DNA of 64,000 bases, taken from Gymnothorax reevesii (Eukaryota; Chordata; Actinopteri; Anguilliformes; Muraenidae). Under the pieces are notes generated by a model. That model saw nothing but the letters and a program-made list of their open reading frames with translations. It made no database searches and was not told the DNA's origin. Position numbers and translations under genes: made by a program. The stretch spans positions 115,495,166-115,559,165 of the forward strand of contig CM056576.1 in assembly GCA_029721435.1 (NCBI GenBank), in the 5' to 3' direction. Shown piece by piece: positions 11,045-22,549 of this stretch (position 1 is the stretch's first letter; the number at the start of each line of letters is the position of its first letter).

Positions 11045-12265
11045 TACACAAACTCAGAAAATGTTGGGACAGTATGAAAAATGAACTCAAAATAAAAAAA
11101 ACTGTGATTTCAAAATGTACTTTGACTGTCTTTTCATAGCAGATAGTGTGCAAACAAGATATTTTATATCTTCTCTGGTCAACGTCATTTTATTTGAAAA
11201 TAGACATCCATCACTGGAATGCAAGTAGGGATGCAGAGGCGAGAGGATCCGAATGCAAGGAGGTTGACTCATTAAAGTGGGAGACTAAGGGAAATAACTC
11301 TACTGAGAGTTCACAAGGAAAGACTGAGGGAGAAGGGCGCATATCGGGCTTCATGAGCAAACTGAATGATGATGGGCTGGTGCAAGTTATCAGGAGTCTG
11401 GGTGCTGCGGCAGGCCGGTGGTCAGTACTCCAGTGACGAGGAGCGCTGCGGGCATAGCATGGCAATTACTGCCATTCAGGCCAGCAGAATATTCCAATAA
11501 AACTAGAGATGGGGCAATTTAAAACTTCAACAAAAAATGAAACATGAAGTGCTTTGAAACTGCATCAATTAGCAAGTGGTTAAAATCATGATTTGGTACA
11601 AATGCAGCATCCAGGAAAAGCCTGACCCTTACGGAGCAATGATGGGCCCAGGATTGACAATTTACTCAAATGTGTGAGAAAGGTTTACAAACAATGTTTC
11701 TCAAGGACAGATAGGAAGGAATTTAGATATTTCTCCCTCTACTATATATTACATGACATAATCAATAGATTCAACCAATTGAGATGCGTTTCTGTACACA
11801 ATGGGCTGGGGTGAAAGCCAAAGGTTAATATTCCTCTTGTCTGATCACTCATAGGGCACTACTTGATAAAACTTACAACATACCTAAAATTTACTCAACT
11901 CCTTTCATAACTTTCATTTGAGACAACCACTCATGTCAGGTCCTCTGCATATAAAATGACCGTTGTGTATTCCAGACCTAAGAACAAAAGGACCATCCAG
12001 ACTGTTTCCAGCAGCAAGTCCAAAAGTCATGCTCTGTCATGGTATGGAGTCGTGTCAGGGCCCTCGGCAAGAGCAGATTGCATTTCTGAGAGGTCATTGT
12101 TAATGCTGAAAAGTACACCAAGATTTTAGGACAACACTTCTTGCCTTCATGCTGAGGTGACATCTTTTCCAGGGACGCCCATGTCAAAAGCACAATGCAA
12201 AATCATGTTCTGCATTCATTACTAAGTGGCTGCATAAGTGCAGGGGTTGGACAGAAACAGATAAC
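11045..12265 (+). mobile_element. Tc1/mariner remnant
   Basis: A degenerate transposase stretch at 11980-12190 reads on the plus strand as DHPDCFQQQVQK, then SVMVWSRVRALGKS, a stop, and VIVNAEKYTKILGQHFLPS. This is the catalytic-domain pattern of Tc1/mariner enzymes, with stops. The left end near 11045 (CACAAACTCAGAAAATGTTGGGACAG) looks like a terminal repeat. The right end was not found; it stops near the V4 flank. Confidence 0.65.
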
Positions 12266-12310
12266 CATGAAAATATAATCAAAAAACTGCTTGTGTCTCA
12301 GGTAGTATCA

Positions 12311-12348
12311 GGTTTTTGCATGGAGTTTGTAGGCTTCCTGTCACTGTG
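12311..12348 (-). other. RSS of V4 (22-bp spacer)
   Basis: Heptamer CACAGTG (12342-12348), 22-base spacer, nonamer GCAAAAACC (12311-12319; first base differs from consensus). Confidence 0.9.
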
Positions 12349-12813
12349 GGCTCCAGGGCACAGTAGTACAGTGCAGAGTCAGTCACTTTAGCGGAGGAGA
12401 TCTCCAGATGCACATGTTTGTTGTTTTTATCATGTTTCACTGTGAACTGCTTCTCTGTCTTTGTCTCAGAACCTGAATACACGAGGACGAGGAATTCTGG
12501 TTTGGATTCAGAATATTGCCGATACCACTGTAGACTTCTTAGATTAGCAGCTGAGTAGGTGCATGACAGAGTAACACTGCCGCCATCCAGCACAAACTCT
12601 TCCTTAGATGTGGCATTAATTGTCTCCTGTCCAAGGCTGTCACCTGGGGACAAAATAATGTTTTTTAAACTTAAAGATAAACTTCCATGTTCAGTTTTAG
12701 TTATAAAAAATAAAAATTTGAGACAAGACCTCATGAGAACTATTGATGAGAGTTGAAATGAGCCACTTACCAACCACTGTAGACGACAGAAGGAATAAAC
12801 AGAGAAGAGCCAT
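12349..12813 (-). CDS. TRAV: V4: TCR alpha/delta variable segment, class B, apparently functional
   Basis: Leader exon 12771-12813 encodes MALLCLFLLSSTVV and ends at GTAAGTG. The V exon 12349-12643 opens GDSLGQETINATS. Landmarks are first Cys near residue 42 (VTLSCTYSA), Trp near 54 (LQWYRQYSESKP), the segment GSETKTEKQFTVKHD in FR3, and second Cys near 109 (DSALYYCALEP). Open throughout, with a normal acceptor (TTGTCCCCAG) and an intron of 127 bases. Close to V7 and V16. The leader exon has diverged more in its first codons (MALL versus MKVF and MKLL). An upstream class B motif sits 87 bases before the ATG. Confidence 0.94.
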
Positions 12814-12899
12814 GAGAGAAGCTGCGAAGAAACTGACTTTCAGCTCAGCTGGAACAGAACAAATTCATCCTGACTCCACTGCGCAATTTTTGCCTGAAA

Positions 12900-12915
12900 C
12901 ACCTCCCACTCACTG
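12900..12915 (-). promoter_or_regulatory. Conserved upstream element of V4 (class B)
   Basis: Plus-strand CACCTCCCACTCACTG, matching the blocks upstream of V7 and V16 in all but a base or two. Located 87 bases upstream of the start codon. Confidence 0.5.
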
Positions 12916-13790
12916 ACTATACTGCTCCTCCTCTACAAACAAAACATACACAACCAATGACTCTCAAGAACTAGGGTTAATTTTTAGAAGTCATATGCAG
13001 CACATACAGATCTACAGATTTAAGATATGTTCATATATTTGGCACATCTTCCATACAATTCCACAAAATGGATATAATAAGAAAACAGTGGTTGTATTCA
13101 CCTCCACTGCATGAAACACACTCTCACTTTGAATTTTACCTCTTGATTTAACAGGCATTATCTCCTGTTTGATCATTTGAAGACTTAATATCCCTTGAAT
13201 CCTTAGGTTGAGCCAAGTCATGACACGTCATAATGTTCTTCTACCTAATTTTCCCACCATCTTTCTTTTCTTTTTTTTTTTCAAAAATACATTTTTGGGC
13301 ACAATGTTGTTCAATCTTTTGCACATATGATCTTCAGGTTCTCCCACTCATTGTTACCTGGACAGGTTTATAGATATTTTTAATGATCCCCCCAATGTTT
13401 GCCAACAACCATGATGACAAAAATGGCAAACTGAAAATGAGGCTAAATCTGTGGAGTGGTTTGGTCTGTTGACACAGAACTTGCGGCTGCTCAAACATTT
13501 AGTGACCAAACTCTGTCCTGTTCATGAACACAGAAAATGAAGGTACAGCTCAACAACTGTTTAACGAATTGACATCAATATTGTTTTTTGAGATCAGATT
13601 TTACCCTCAACATCACACTACAAGCTTCAAACTTCTAAAACGCTCATAGACCTCAAACAAAGGCGACGGCAAACACACCCAAAGGAAGTCAGGCCATATC
13701 TTGGCAACGCTGCATCAACATAAAATATCGTAGATGATGTCCTCCTAGAGCTGATACTGTTGGCTGGTCACAAAGCAGGCCATAATGTCA
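12916..13790. other. Upstream flank of V4
   Basis: No gene. Bases 12990-13210 resemble the flanks upstream of V7 (26960-27190) and V16 (63590-63840), marking a shared ancestral cassette. Microsatellite-like T run near 13271. Confidence 0.6.
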
Positions 13791-13799
13791 GGGACATCA

Positions 13800-14890
13800 T
13801 TTTTTTACTGCTTAAGGGAATGAAGCCAATGAGTCTTTCATTGTTTTGCTGAAATTTCACAATTACAATGCACTGCAATGTTTTACTCCAAAAAGGTAGC
13901 ACTGTGATTTCAAAATTACTGTGCTGCATCACCGTTTCTTTCAACAATACTCTGAAGGCGTTTTGGATGTGCCATTGCTTTGGCAGCAAAATGTTTTCCT
14001 ATTCTTGCTTGTTATAGGCTTTAAGCTGATCAACACTTCGCAGACTCCTTTGTCATTTTTTTTCCAAGATGTGCCCAATATCTTCTATGGGTGACACGTC
14101 AGGCCTGGAGGCAGGCCAGTTTAGCACCCAGCCTCTCTTACTACGGAGTGATGTCATTGGAATACATGCAGAATGTTGAGTTTGGCATTGTTTTGCTGAA
14201 ATAAGCAAGGCCTTCCCTGTCAAAGATGTCTATAGATGGCAGTATATGAAGCCCCAAAACCTTTTAATACTGTTTAGCATTAATGTTTTCTTCACAGATG
14301 TGCACGTCACCCATGCCACTTGCAATTAAGCTTCCCGATACTATAATGCATGTTGCCTTTAGAACTGTGCACTGACAACAAGCTGGATGGTCCCTGTCCT
14401 CCTCTTTAGCTTGGAGGACACGGTGTCTATAATTTCCCGAAAAAATTTAACATTTTTGATCAGTCAGAGCACAGAGCAGTATCCTGCTTCACCTCAGTCC
14501 ATCTGAAATGAGCTCAGGCTCAGTGAAGGTCATAGCATTTCTGGACCTTCGTTGGATATTTGCATGGCAGGGTTTTAACTTGCATTTGTATATGCAGCGA
14601 CGAATAATGTTCACTGTTTTTAAGGCAGTTCTGCCTGTGGGCCTGAACATCATGGGTATTCATTATTAGTTTTCGGTCTTGTCCCTTGTGTACAGAGATT
14701 TCTTCGGATGATCTGATCTTTTGATAATAGTATGTACTGTTGAGGATGAAATCCCCAAATTCTTTGCAATTTTACATTGAGAAATGTTATTATAAATTGC
14801 TCAACTATCTGCCCATGCAGTGCTTCCCTGAGTGATGAGGTCATTGCAATCCAGTGGCTGTCCTTCCTACAGGTGACATAAGTGCTTGCC
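13800..14890 (-). mobile_element. Degenerate Tc1/mariner remnant
   Basis: The plus strand shows the reverse complement of transposase-coding sequence in order. Recognisable blocks include GGCAGGCCAGTTTAGCACCC, GAAATAAGCAAGGCCTTCCC and CTGGATGGTCCCTGTCCTCC, which match the corresponding parts of the 5973-7548 and 62-63 kb copies. Frames are broken throughout. No clear terminal repeats. Confidence 0.65.
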
Positions 14891-14899
14891 TGGGGCTTC

Positions 14900-15260
14900 A
14901 CCATAGATTGTATTAGAGGGACAAAGCAACCGTGATGTCACCCACTGGTTTCAGCGTACCATTTAGGAAGCCTTGATTTTGGCTATTTGAACAGTGCCAT
15001 TTTGTCATTTTGAAACCGGATGTGATTTCTATTGGGCGACAGCATGAATTGAAGATCGAGGGAGGAATGAGGGGTGGATCTACCAGTGGATCTGACTGTA
15101 TCTGAGGACCAGAGGACAGCCACGCCCCATAAAGCATACCGTATTTGGCTTTATTCTTTATTATACTTTATTTGGGACCATAATTTACAATAAATGGACA
15201 TCATGATATATCGAAGGAGACTTGAAACTTGCGATAGATTTCATAAAATAATGCGGCCAT
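14900..15260 (-). mobile_element. MITE-like repeat, CCATAGACTGT family, copy 3
   Basis: Begins CCATAGATTGT and is the reverse complement of the right part of the copy at 31406-32128 (shared TGATGTCACCCACTGGTTTC, CATTTTGTCATTTTGAAACC and CAGAGGACAGCCACGCCCC with small changes). It ends within the family sequence, so it is truncated. Confidence 0.6.
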
Positions 15261-15720
15261 CGAAAAATAAATAAATAGAATAATAATAATGTTGAACCGT
15301 TTTTTTTTTTTTTTTTTGGAACAGGCGGAATGTGCTGACCGAAAAGGTTTGCAGTTTTGATTATATATTTGTCAAATTTACCAATTCATGATTCAATGAT
15401 CATTCTAGTTCCCAGCATCGTCATGTAATCTTGCATGGATGCAAACATTCAGTTGCCATAAGGGGGGGTGACGTTCCGTTTAGTTTGGTCAGGTTGTTTG
15501 TTATTATCATGCGATCATTAGCGAAACTGTCATAAATCTATTTCGAGACAGCTGACATGGATTGGCTTGGCCTTGGCTGGTTGTCAATTTTTAGCAAAAC
15601 ATTGTCCAAGACTATAGACTATAGCTATATAGCAGTTTGCATCATTCTCACCGTGTGTAATGAAATTCAAAATTGAGTGGAATCTATGCTTGATGTAAAA
15701 AGTCTATCATTACTGTCCAT
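15261..15720. other. Intergenic, nothing recognised
   Basis: AT-rich, with an 18-base T run at about 15300-15317. No coding or repeat identity was assigned. Confidence 0.5.
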
Positions 15721-15723
15721 ATA

Positions 15724-16613
15724 CAGTGCCCTCCATAATTATTGGCACCCCTGTTTAAGATGTGTTCTTTAGCTTCTAATAAATTCAGTTTTTTTCTAAA
15801 TAATATAGGACCACAATAAAAAAAAGAGGAAAATCCAACCTTTAATTCAAGTGCATTTATTCAGTGGGAAAAAAAATCCTACATTAAGAAATAATTCTTT
15901 TACATCAAATCATGTGTGTCACAATTATTAGCACCCCTGATGTTAATACCTTGTACAACCCCCTTTTGCCAACAAAACAGCACCTAATCTTCTCCTATAA
16001 TGTTTCACAAGATGGGAGAATACAGAAAGGGGGATCTTCGACCATTCCTCTTTGCGCAATCTCTCTAAATCATCCAGCAACCTGGGTCCTCTCCTCTGCA
16101 CTCTCCTCTTCAGCTCACTCCACAGGTTTTCAATGGGGTTGAGGTCTGAGGACAGATATGGCCATGGGAGGAGCTTGATTCTGTGTCTGGTGAACCATTT
16201 CTGTGTAGTAATGGCCACATGTTTAGGGTCATTATCTTGCTGTAAGACCCAGTGACAACCCATCTTCAACTTTTGGGCAGAGGCCACCAGATTTTGATTT
16301 AAAATGTCCTGGTATTTCAAAGCGTTCATGATGCCATGCACCCTAACAATGTTCCCAGGGCCTCTGGAAGAGAAACGGGCCCACAGCATCACCGATCTTC
16401 CCCCATACTTCACAGTGGGCATGAGGTGCTTTTCTGCATACTCATCTTTTAAGACCCACTTAAAGTGCTTGTTGCCAAAAAGCTCTATCTTGGTCTCATC
16501 CGACAAAAGCACACGGTCCCAGTTGCAGACCCAGTGCCGCTTAGCAAACTATAGACATTTGCGTTTATGATTGTGAGTGAGAAAAGGTTTTTTCCGTGCA
16601 TGCCTCCCAAATA
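15724..16613 (-). mobile_element. Tc1-like transposon, 5'-truncated copy
   Basis: Left end CAGTGCCCTCCATAATTATT follows a TA. The same end starts the copy at 50183-52562. The transposase gene runs inward on the minus strand. The copy breaks off near 16613, where it is joined to the end of a different Tc1/mariner element. Confidence 0.85.
15943..16545 (-). pseudogene. Tc1-like transposase, C-terminal two thirds
   Basis: Catalytic domain of a DDE transposase. The reading frame starts at LSDETKIELFGNKH (first catalytic Asp in the SDE motif), continues through RSVMLWARFSSRGPGNI and WVLQQDNDPKH (second Asp), and reaches [17 protein letters not shown] (third acidic residue, Glu). The C-terminal KGGCTRY is present. 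The N-terminal DNA-binding domain is absent because the element is truncated. This is the least damaged transposase stretch in the window, but it cannot be complete. Confidence 0.85.
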
Positions 16614-16724
16614 CACTATTTTCAGTTAAATACAGGGTTTAAATCTGTAAATTTATAAAATCATTGCATTCTGTTTTTACTTACATTTTACAAACTTTCC
16701 CAACTTTTCTGGAAATGGAGTTGT
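16614..16724. mobile_element. Terminal fragment of another Tc1/mariner element
   Basis: Ends in CAACTTTTCTGGAAATGGAG then TTGTA, the inverse of a typical TA-flanked terminal repeat. No internal part is attached, so this is a leftover end. Confidence 0.5.
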
Positions 16725-17220
16725 AATAACCTTAACTGATTTACAAAAGATGGACAATTTTACAAGAGGCATAAGGTTATCTCTTTTCAACAGGTATCTG
16801 TGGAAGAGAGAAGTAGTCCCTCCCCTATCATTCTGTGTCTGTGCCTGGCAATTCCACCTGCCCCCTCCCATGGTTACCTTTTGAATATTTCCCCTGTTGG
16901 TCATTCATTGGCTTTTCTCTCCATTTGTGTTTCTGTATCCAATCAGTGTGAACTTTACTGTAAAGAAGAGCCCATTTCTTTGTATAATTACTCGCTCTTA
17001 ATTTCACCTGCACAATAAATTTGATAAAAGAGTATTGGTTTTAATCTCTTAGTTCTACAACACATCCCAACTTTTTTCATTATATCCCTGAAAAAATAGT
17101 TTTTGAACATTACTGACTTTCCTTGCATGCCACTGCTTCTGTGCCTTGATGTTAGAACAGTTTAGAGCAGCGCGATAAACATAACAGTTTTTCTGGGAAT
17201 TGCATGAATTTTCTTTTGTT
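16725..17220. other. Intergenic, nothing recognised
   Basis: Short chance reading frames only; no match to known elements was apparent. Confidence 0.5.
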
Positions 17221-17224
17221 CATT

Positions 17225-17740
17225 CTGTCAGGAACAAGAGTTAGCAGATCACAGATGAAGCTGAATTGGTTTCTTCATTAAGTGCTTTGGAGGAAACTTT
17301 ATCAGGAGATGGTCCGAAGTCAGGCAGGAGCGAATAGGTTTACTAAGGGCTCGGCAAGGCTTTGTCAAAGGGACTGGTCCAAGGTCAGTAACTGGAATCG
17401 TGAGCCAAAACAACCATGTATGCATGTAGATGCACACCTTTGACCTGAGGTGTTGGAGAGACTAGAAGGAGCCACTTGCCAGGACCACACACACTGGAAT
17501 GAGATTCCCTATTTGCACTGAGGACGTATGAGTACGACACAGCAAGAGGAGGACATAGACCTGGAACTTAAATGCACAAGATGACACTTAGAAAGACGGA
17601 ACTGGCGAGAGCATGAGCACAAAGAGAGGAGCAAAGCACAAGGCAATAATTAAATAATGATAGCAAATTAGGGAAAGCGGCAAGGATGACTGGATTGGTG
17701 GAGGAAACAATTAAGTATGGACTGAGGATGTGACACATTT
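17225..17740. repeat. Unclassified interspersed-repeat-like block
   Basis: Purine-rich sequence in the style of reverse-complemented fish retroelement tails (compare 2530-3000 and 23256-23640). No ends or coding sequence could be defined. Confidence 0.3.
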
Positions 17741-17849
17741 CTGGTGCATAGAGGACAAATCAAGCTATTTTATGATCCTATGAACTACATGATCACATGA
17801 TAACCACATCAAACAATAGATTACCAAATGAAATAAGAAAAGATACAGT

Positions 17850-18112
17850 TTATTGAACCTTGTGAGGTAATTTTTCCTCTGCATTTGACCCATCCTATAG
17901 GAGCAGTGGGCAGCCACAGAGCAGCACCAGTGGACAAACAGTTCTAAAGCCAGATCCTTGGTCAGGGGTACTGGTAGGAACATTCCGATGATGCATGTTT
18001 TGTGGGTGGGGGAAACCTAAGTGCACGGAGGAAACCCACACGAACACAGGAAGAACATGGAAACTCTACACAATCGGATTCAAACCCAGGATCTTCTTGC
18101 TGTGAGGCAGCA
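17850..18112 (-). mobile_element. tRNA-derived SINE, DANA/Mermaid type
   Basis: Plus strand shows AGGAGCAGTGGGCAGCCACA, GGAGGAAACCCACACGAAC, AAACCCAGGATCTTCTTGCT and GTGAGGCAGCA in order, as in the copy at 53403-53728. The tRNA-like head (right end) is incomplete. Confidence 0.7.
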
Positions 18113-18597
18113 TTAAAAAGTCATCATTAAAAAGTCAAATTTATGTAGTGATACTTTCAGTATCTCTTTGAATGAAACAAGTTTGCGGTTGAAAAAATGA
18201 AATGCAACATCTTGTGGAATATTTAAGACCCCGCAATGCATTTCAGTAGTTTTTCAAGCAGGTGCAGGCCAGTGATTATTGATAACCTCCGCCAAGGAGG
18301 TTGTACATGTGATCATTCACATGAGTGCTGTGCGCACATAAAGGCTGAATTAGTTCATTGAAATGTCTCTTTATGGCTGAAACTAAATTCCAAAATTTTA
18401 AAAATTTACAATTTCAATAAAGTTTTTCTGACACAGCCCAGATTTGAACATTTAATTTGAGTATTTAAATAAAATGAATTCTGAAGCTGAAATGTGCAAT
18501 ATTAACTTTTAGGGAAATGTTTACGTTCAATGGGTCATATATAATGAATGAAAGCTGACATCTGTTTTTTGAGGAAAGTGAGTTTGAAGTGCTGTCA

Positions 18598-18633
18598 GCT
18601 TTTTGTGCAGATCTGAGGTTTTCTGTTTCTGTG
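18598..18633 (-). other. Decayed RSS of V5
   Basis: The heptamer reads CACAGAA (18627-18633) and a nonamer-like ACAAAAAGC lies at 18598-18606, only 20 bases away. Two changed heptamer bases at the critical 3' side make recombination unlikely. Confidence 0.65.
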
Positions 18634-19796
18634 GGCTGCAGGGCACAGGAGGACAGTGCTGAGTCTGTCACTTCAGCAGAGGAAATCTCCAGAAGTAGCC
18701 TTTTGTTTACTCGGTCATGTTTACAAGTAAACCGTCCTTCTCGCCTATTTGTGCTTACAACATTAATGATAAATTCAGGCTTGGATTAGGGCTACTGGCG
18801 ATACCAGTACAAAGTTTGCAGCAGCTGTGTAAGTACATGAGAGATTAACACTGTTTCCCTGCAGAACATGCACCTTCTCAGCTGCTGAGGTTATTTCAGC
18901 TTGAATGCTGTCATCTAAGAAAGAAAAAAAAATAATACATTTTTTTTTTTAATAAATTTGGCATCTCCAATCCCAACCGAATTTGGAATGCCCAATTGGG
19001 GAACTATGTACAAAGCTTGCTCGTATGCGACCCCCTGCTGCCAACTCAGGATAGTGAAGACAGTTCACGGCTCTCCTCCGAAGCACGTGCCTGTCAGCCA
19101 CTGATTCTTATACACTCGCTGGTTGAATCTTCGCAAGTTCAGAGCGAGGGCGGAGGATACCCGGACATGAACCAAGCCGGATTCTTCCTGACGAGCGCCC
19201 GTCTGGCCAACAGGAGGCGCTGGAGCAACGAACAAAGCTGTTATCGAATACCCAAATCCGGCAGTCCCTTCCCAATTTGTAACCCTGTAGCGCGATAGCC
19301 AATTGTGCGCTACTCTGAAAAAGCTGCCGACCCCTGCCGGTGGGTACGCCGAGGCTCGAACCCGCGACGTGGTGATCACCTCTGCACTGCAGCGCAGTGC
19401 CTTAACCGTGTGAGCCACCCGGCAGCCCTTAATACATTTTTTTATGATGATACAAAATGGAGATTATGAAGATTAAACTCATGATTATCAGTTGTCATAC
19501 AAAAATGTTGAATTAGCCAAAATCAACTAAGTTTCAATTCAAGATTACTGCAAGCAATCCTTTTTCCATACAAATTCCAGTACTAACCATTGCAACACCA
19601 AAAAGGCAAATTCAAATTAGAGTTCAAACAAGAGTTCCATCCATTTCTTCATGAAAACAATTTATTTAACATTGTATTGAGCAACAGCAAGACAAAGCTT
19701 TAATAAGGGCTACAAATATCATGCAATTCAGAAAGATGTTCAATGTGACTCACCCACCATTGTTGAAAACAGAGATAATAAACAGAGCAGCATCAT
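18634..19796 (-). pseudogene. V5: class A V pseudogene
   Basis: Leader exon 19754-19796 is intact (MMLLCLLSLFSTMV, donor GTGAGT). The V exon 18634-18914 starts DDSIQAEITSAAEKVH and keeps the first Cys (VNLSCTY). A two-base deletion just before the conserved Trp then shifts the frame. Bases that would be CAGTAC are CAGTAG, and a TAA follows. FR3 has SSC instead of YYC before CALQP. The RSS is also damaged. The intron is about 840 bases, lengthened by a SINE at 18947-19430. Confidence 0.9.
18947..19430 (-). mobile_element. tRNA-derived SINE in the V5 intron, with target duplication
   Basis: Minus-strand 5' end resembles a tRNA: GGCTGCCGGGTGGCTCACAC (box A-like) and GCGGGTTCGAGCCTCGG (box B). 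The element is about 480 bases and ends in an A-rich tail. The same 13 bases, AATACATTTTTTT, flank it at 18934-18946 and 19431-19443, a clear target-site duplication. It differs from the DANA/Mermaid-type copies elsewhere. Reading frames inside it (for example 117 codons at 19065-19418) are chance. Confidence 0.85.
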
Positions 19797-20019
19797 GATT
19801 GCTCAAACACTGAGTTTAAGGACAACTATGACAGTTGAAAGTCCTCAACTCTGACTTTCTCTGCGTAGTTTTAACAGGAAGCTTATTGATTATATAGTTC
19901 CTGCTCCAGAATCAATGCATACTTTACCTCATACTGAATCACACTCTCTGTGGTTTAGATAAAACAGTCGTTTCAAACCACTGAATTGCGTTGTATTCTT
20001 TGAACGAGAAGGCACTTGG

Positions 20020-20340
20020 AGAGTGCATTACTTCCGCTGCGTTGTGATTCATTGACGGAAGAATTATCATTGAATGTGAGTGTTAAACAAGTCTGCACAT
20101 TGCCGTTTTAATGCACATAGAAATTCTGTTGGCTTGTGGATCAAGAATGTGATTTGGATCCTCACCAAAATTGAATCACATCATTCTTATCACCATATCA
20201 ATCAATACAAAAATCTAATTCACATCTATCCATTACTTTTTGAGATATTCTCAAAATTCTGATTCTGTTTACTGATGAACAAATGAACGAACGAACAAAT
20301 TCTGGTGAAAATATATTACCTCCTGGTGGAGGTATAATAA
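20020..20340. repeat. Interspersed repeat, GGAGGTAATA-end type, fragment
   Basis: Contains AAGAATGTGATTTGGATCCT, ACCAAAATTGAATCACATC and the end TTACCTCCTGGTGGAGGTATA. These fit a common fish non-autonomous repeat whose other end, reading CCTCCGCCAAGGAGG, occurs at about 18285. A related block is nested at 38290-38600. Confidence 0.45.
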
Positions 20341-20576
20341 AATATTATTAAATACGAAAGCTGGTTTGTGTTTATTGTGCATATCCCGCAGTACTCAATA
20401 GAGGCATTTATGAATGCACAGAAAAAAAATACTCCATAATGAAATATCAAGAAGGCTACGGAGTTTGACAGAACTTATTTCACAATGATGGAGAATATGT
20501 GGATTCCTGCTTTTATAAATTAACTTTCATTTAAATGGGTATGGGTACATTATCACCTGGTTGTAAATTTAATGTA

Positions 20577-22150
20577 CAATCCCAATTCTGAAATAGTTGG
20601 GACGAAGAGTAAATTGTGAATAAAATCAAATGCAATGACTTTCAGATCACGCGAGACAATATATTATTTACAACAGAACATAGATAACATTACAAATGTT
20701 GAAACTGAGACATTTTTCATTCTTATCCACAAAATGAGCTTCTTTCAAATTTTCTGGCTGCAACAGATCTCAAAAAAGTTGGGACACTGTCAAAAAAAAA
20801 GGGCTGAAAGGCTATTAATATATGAGAGAGTCAGCTGAAAGAACATTTTGCAAGTAAATAAGTTAACTGGCATCAGGTGTGTAACATGATTGGGTATAAA
20901 AGGGATGTCTAAGAGAGGCTGAGTTTCTCAGAGGTAAAGATGGCCAGAGGCTCTCCAACCTGTGAAGGCTTGCCTGAAAAAAATATGGAATACTTTAAAA
21001 ACAATGTTCCTCAACGTCAAATTGCAAAGGCTTTGAAGGTCTCATCATCCACAGTGCATAACATCAAAAGATTCAGAGAAACTGAAAAAATCTCTGTGCG
21101 TAAGGGACAAAGCCGAACACCTTTACTGGATGCCCGTGATCTTCGGGCCCTCAGACACCACTGCATAAGTCACTGGCATGATTCTGTCATTGACATTACT
21201 AAATGGGCCCAGGAATACTTCAAGAAACCACTGTGTGTAAACATAGTCCACCGTGCCATCTATAGATGCCACCTAAAACTCTATCATGCAAAAAGGAATT
21301 CATTGTTCAGCATGATCCAGAAGCGCTACCGTGTTCTGTGGGCCAAGGCTCATTTAAAATGGATTGTAGCAAAGTGTCCTGTGGTCATACGCATCCAAAT
21401 TTGACATTCTTGTTGGAAATCATGGGCGTTGTGTCCTCGGGGCTAAAGAGGAGAAAGACCAGCCCTCCTGTGACCAGCATCTCTGATGGTATGGGAATGC
21501 ATTTGTGCATATGGTTTGGGACACTTGCATGTTTTAAAAAGCACAATGAATGTTGAAAGGTATATAAAGGTTTTAGAGCGAGATATGCTCCCCTCCAGAA
21601 GACATCTACTCCAGGGAAGGCCTTGTGTATTTCAGCAAGACACCGCAAACCCACATTCTTCAGCTATTACAACGGCACGGCTTCATAATGGAAGAGTCCG
21701 CGTGCTGAAATGGCCTGCCTGCAGTCCTGATCTTTCACCGTTGAGAACATTCGGCACATAATTGAACGAAAAGTCTGTCAAAAGAGACCCAAAACTCTGC
21801 AGCAGCTGGAAGCCTGTATTAAACAAGAGTGTGTTCAAATCCAATAGCTAAAATCAAGAAACTTGTCTCCTCAGTGCCCAGACGTCTCAATTCGGTGCTA
21901 AAAAGAAGAGGAGATGCTACACCATGGTAAACAGGCCCCTGTCCCAACTTTTTTGAGTCCTGTAGCAACCATCAAATTTGAAATAAGCTCATTTTGTGGA
22001 TAAAATGTAAAAATTTCTCAGTTTCACCATTGCCTATGTTATCTCTGTTTTATTGCGAATAAAATACTGGCTGGTGTGATTTGAAAGCCATTGCGTTTTG
22101 ATTTTGTTCACTATTTACACTTTGTCCCAACTGTTTTGGAATTGGGGTCG
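20577..22150 (+). mobile_element. Tc1/mariner transposon, full-length but degenerate
   Basis: Left end CAATCCCAATTCTGAAATAG and right end inverse CGACCCCAATTCCAAAACAG, each flanked by TA (20575-20576, 22151-22152). Total 1574 bases, matching the 1576-base copy at 5973-7548. The long inverted repeats include ATTGTGAATAAAATCAAATG. A transposase pseudogene runs in the plus direction. Confidence 0.88.
20940..21925 (+). pseudogene. Tc1/mariner transposase, frameshifted
   Basis: Starts at MARGSPTCEGLPEKNMEYF. The helix-turn-helix region QRQIAKALKVSSSTVHNIKR (one residue lost relative to the 5973-7548 copy) ends the first frame near 21404. Catalytic pieces follow in shifted frames: GNHG-like region near 21415, VWECICAYGLGHLHVLKST and CVFQQDTANPHSSAI (21486-21761, second catalytic Asp), and the SPDLS(P) region. 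At least three frameshifts, so inactive. Confidence 0.82.
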
Positions 22151-22166
22151 TACTTACTTGTCCTAA

Positions 22167-22470
22167 ATGTGTTCTCCCTATTTTTTGTTTTCAATAATAC
22201 TGCCATTTGTTCATTTCCATCTTCAAATGAGTGCAGATTTGGTGCAAGCACATGCATGTACAGTTCTTTTTGTTCTGGTTCTTTTTTCAAGTCATTCACC
22301 AGATCTTAATCCGATTGAAAGTGTATTTCACGTGCTGAGGAGGAGGCTGAAGGCAAAAAGTCTCCCAAACAAATTGGAATTGAAGGTGGCTGTTGTACAG
22401 GCCAGGCACCAAGAAAGATGTCCAGCTGCTTTTCAAAAACACCTCATATCCACTGCATGCTACCTTAGCA
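22167..22470 (+). pseudogene. C-terminal fragment of a second Tc1-like transposase
   Basis: In the frame around 22290-22450 the sequence [20 protein letters not shown] is the conserved third-acidic-residue block of Tc1 enzymes, continuing as LKAKSLPNKLELK. It belongs to a different Tc1 subfamily from the neighbour that ends at 22150, and lacks the rest of the gene. Confidence 0.75.
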
Positions 22471-22549
22471 TTTGTTGTACATCAAGCAGGTGCTTTTGCC
22501 AAAGCCCTGATTTCATTTCAAATGTTCCACTTTTCCAATGCAGTATTAT

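Noticed and set aside
19065..19418. 117-codon minus-strand frame
   Set aside because: Falls inside a tRNA-derived SINE and covers its tRNA-like head; not a gene.
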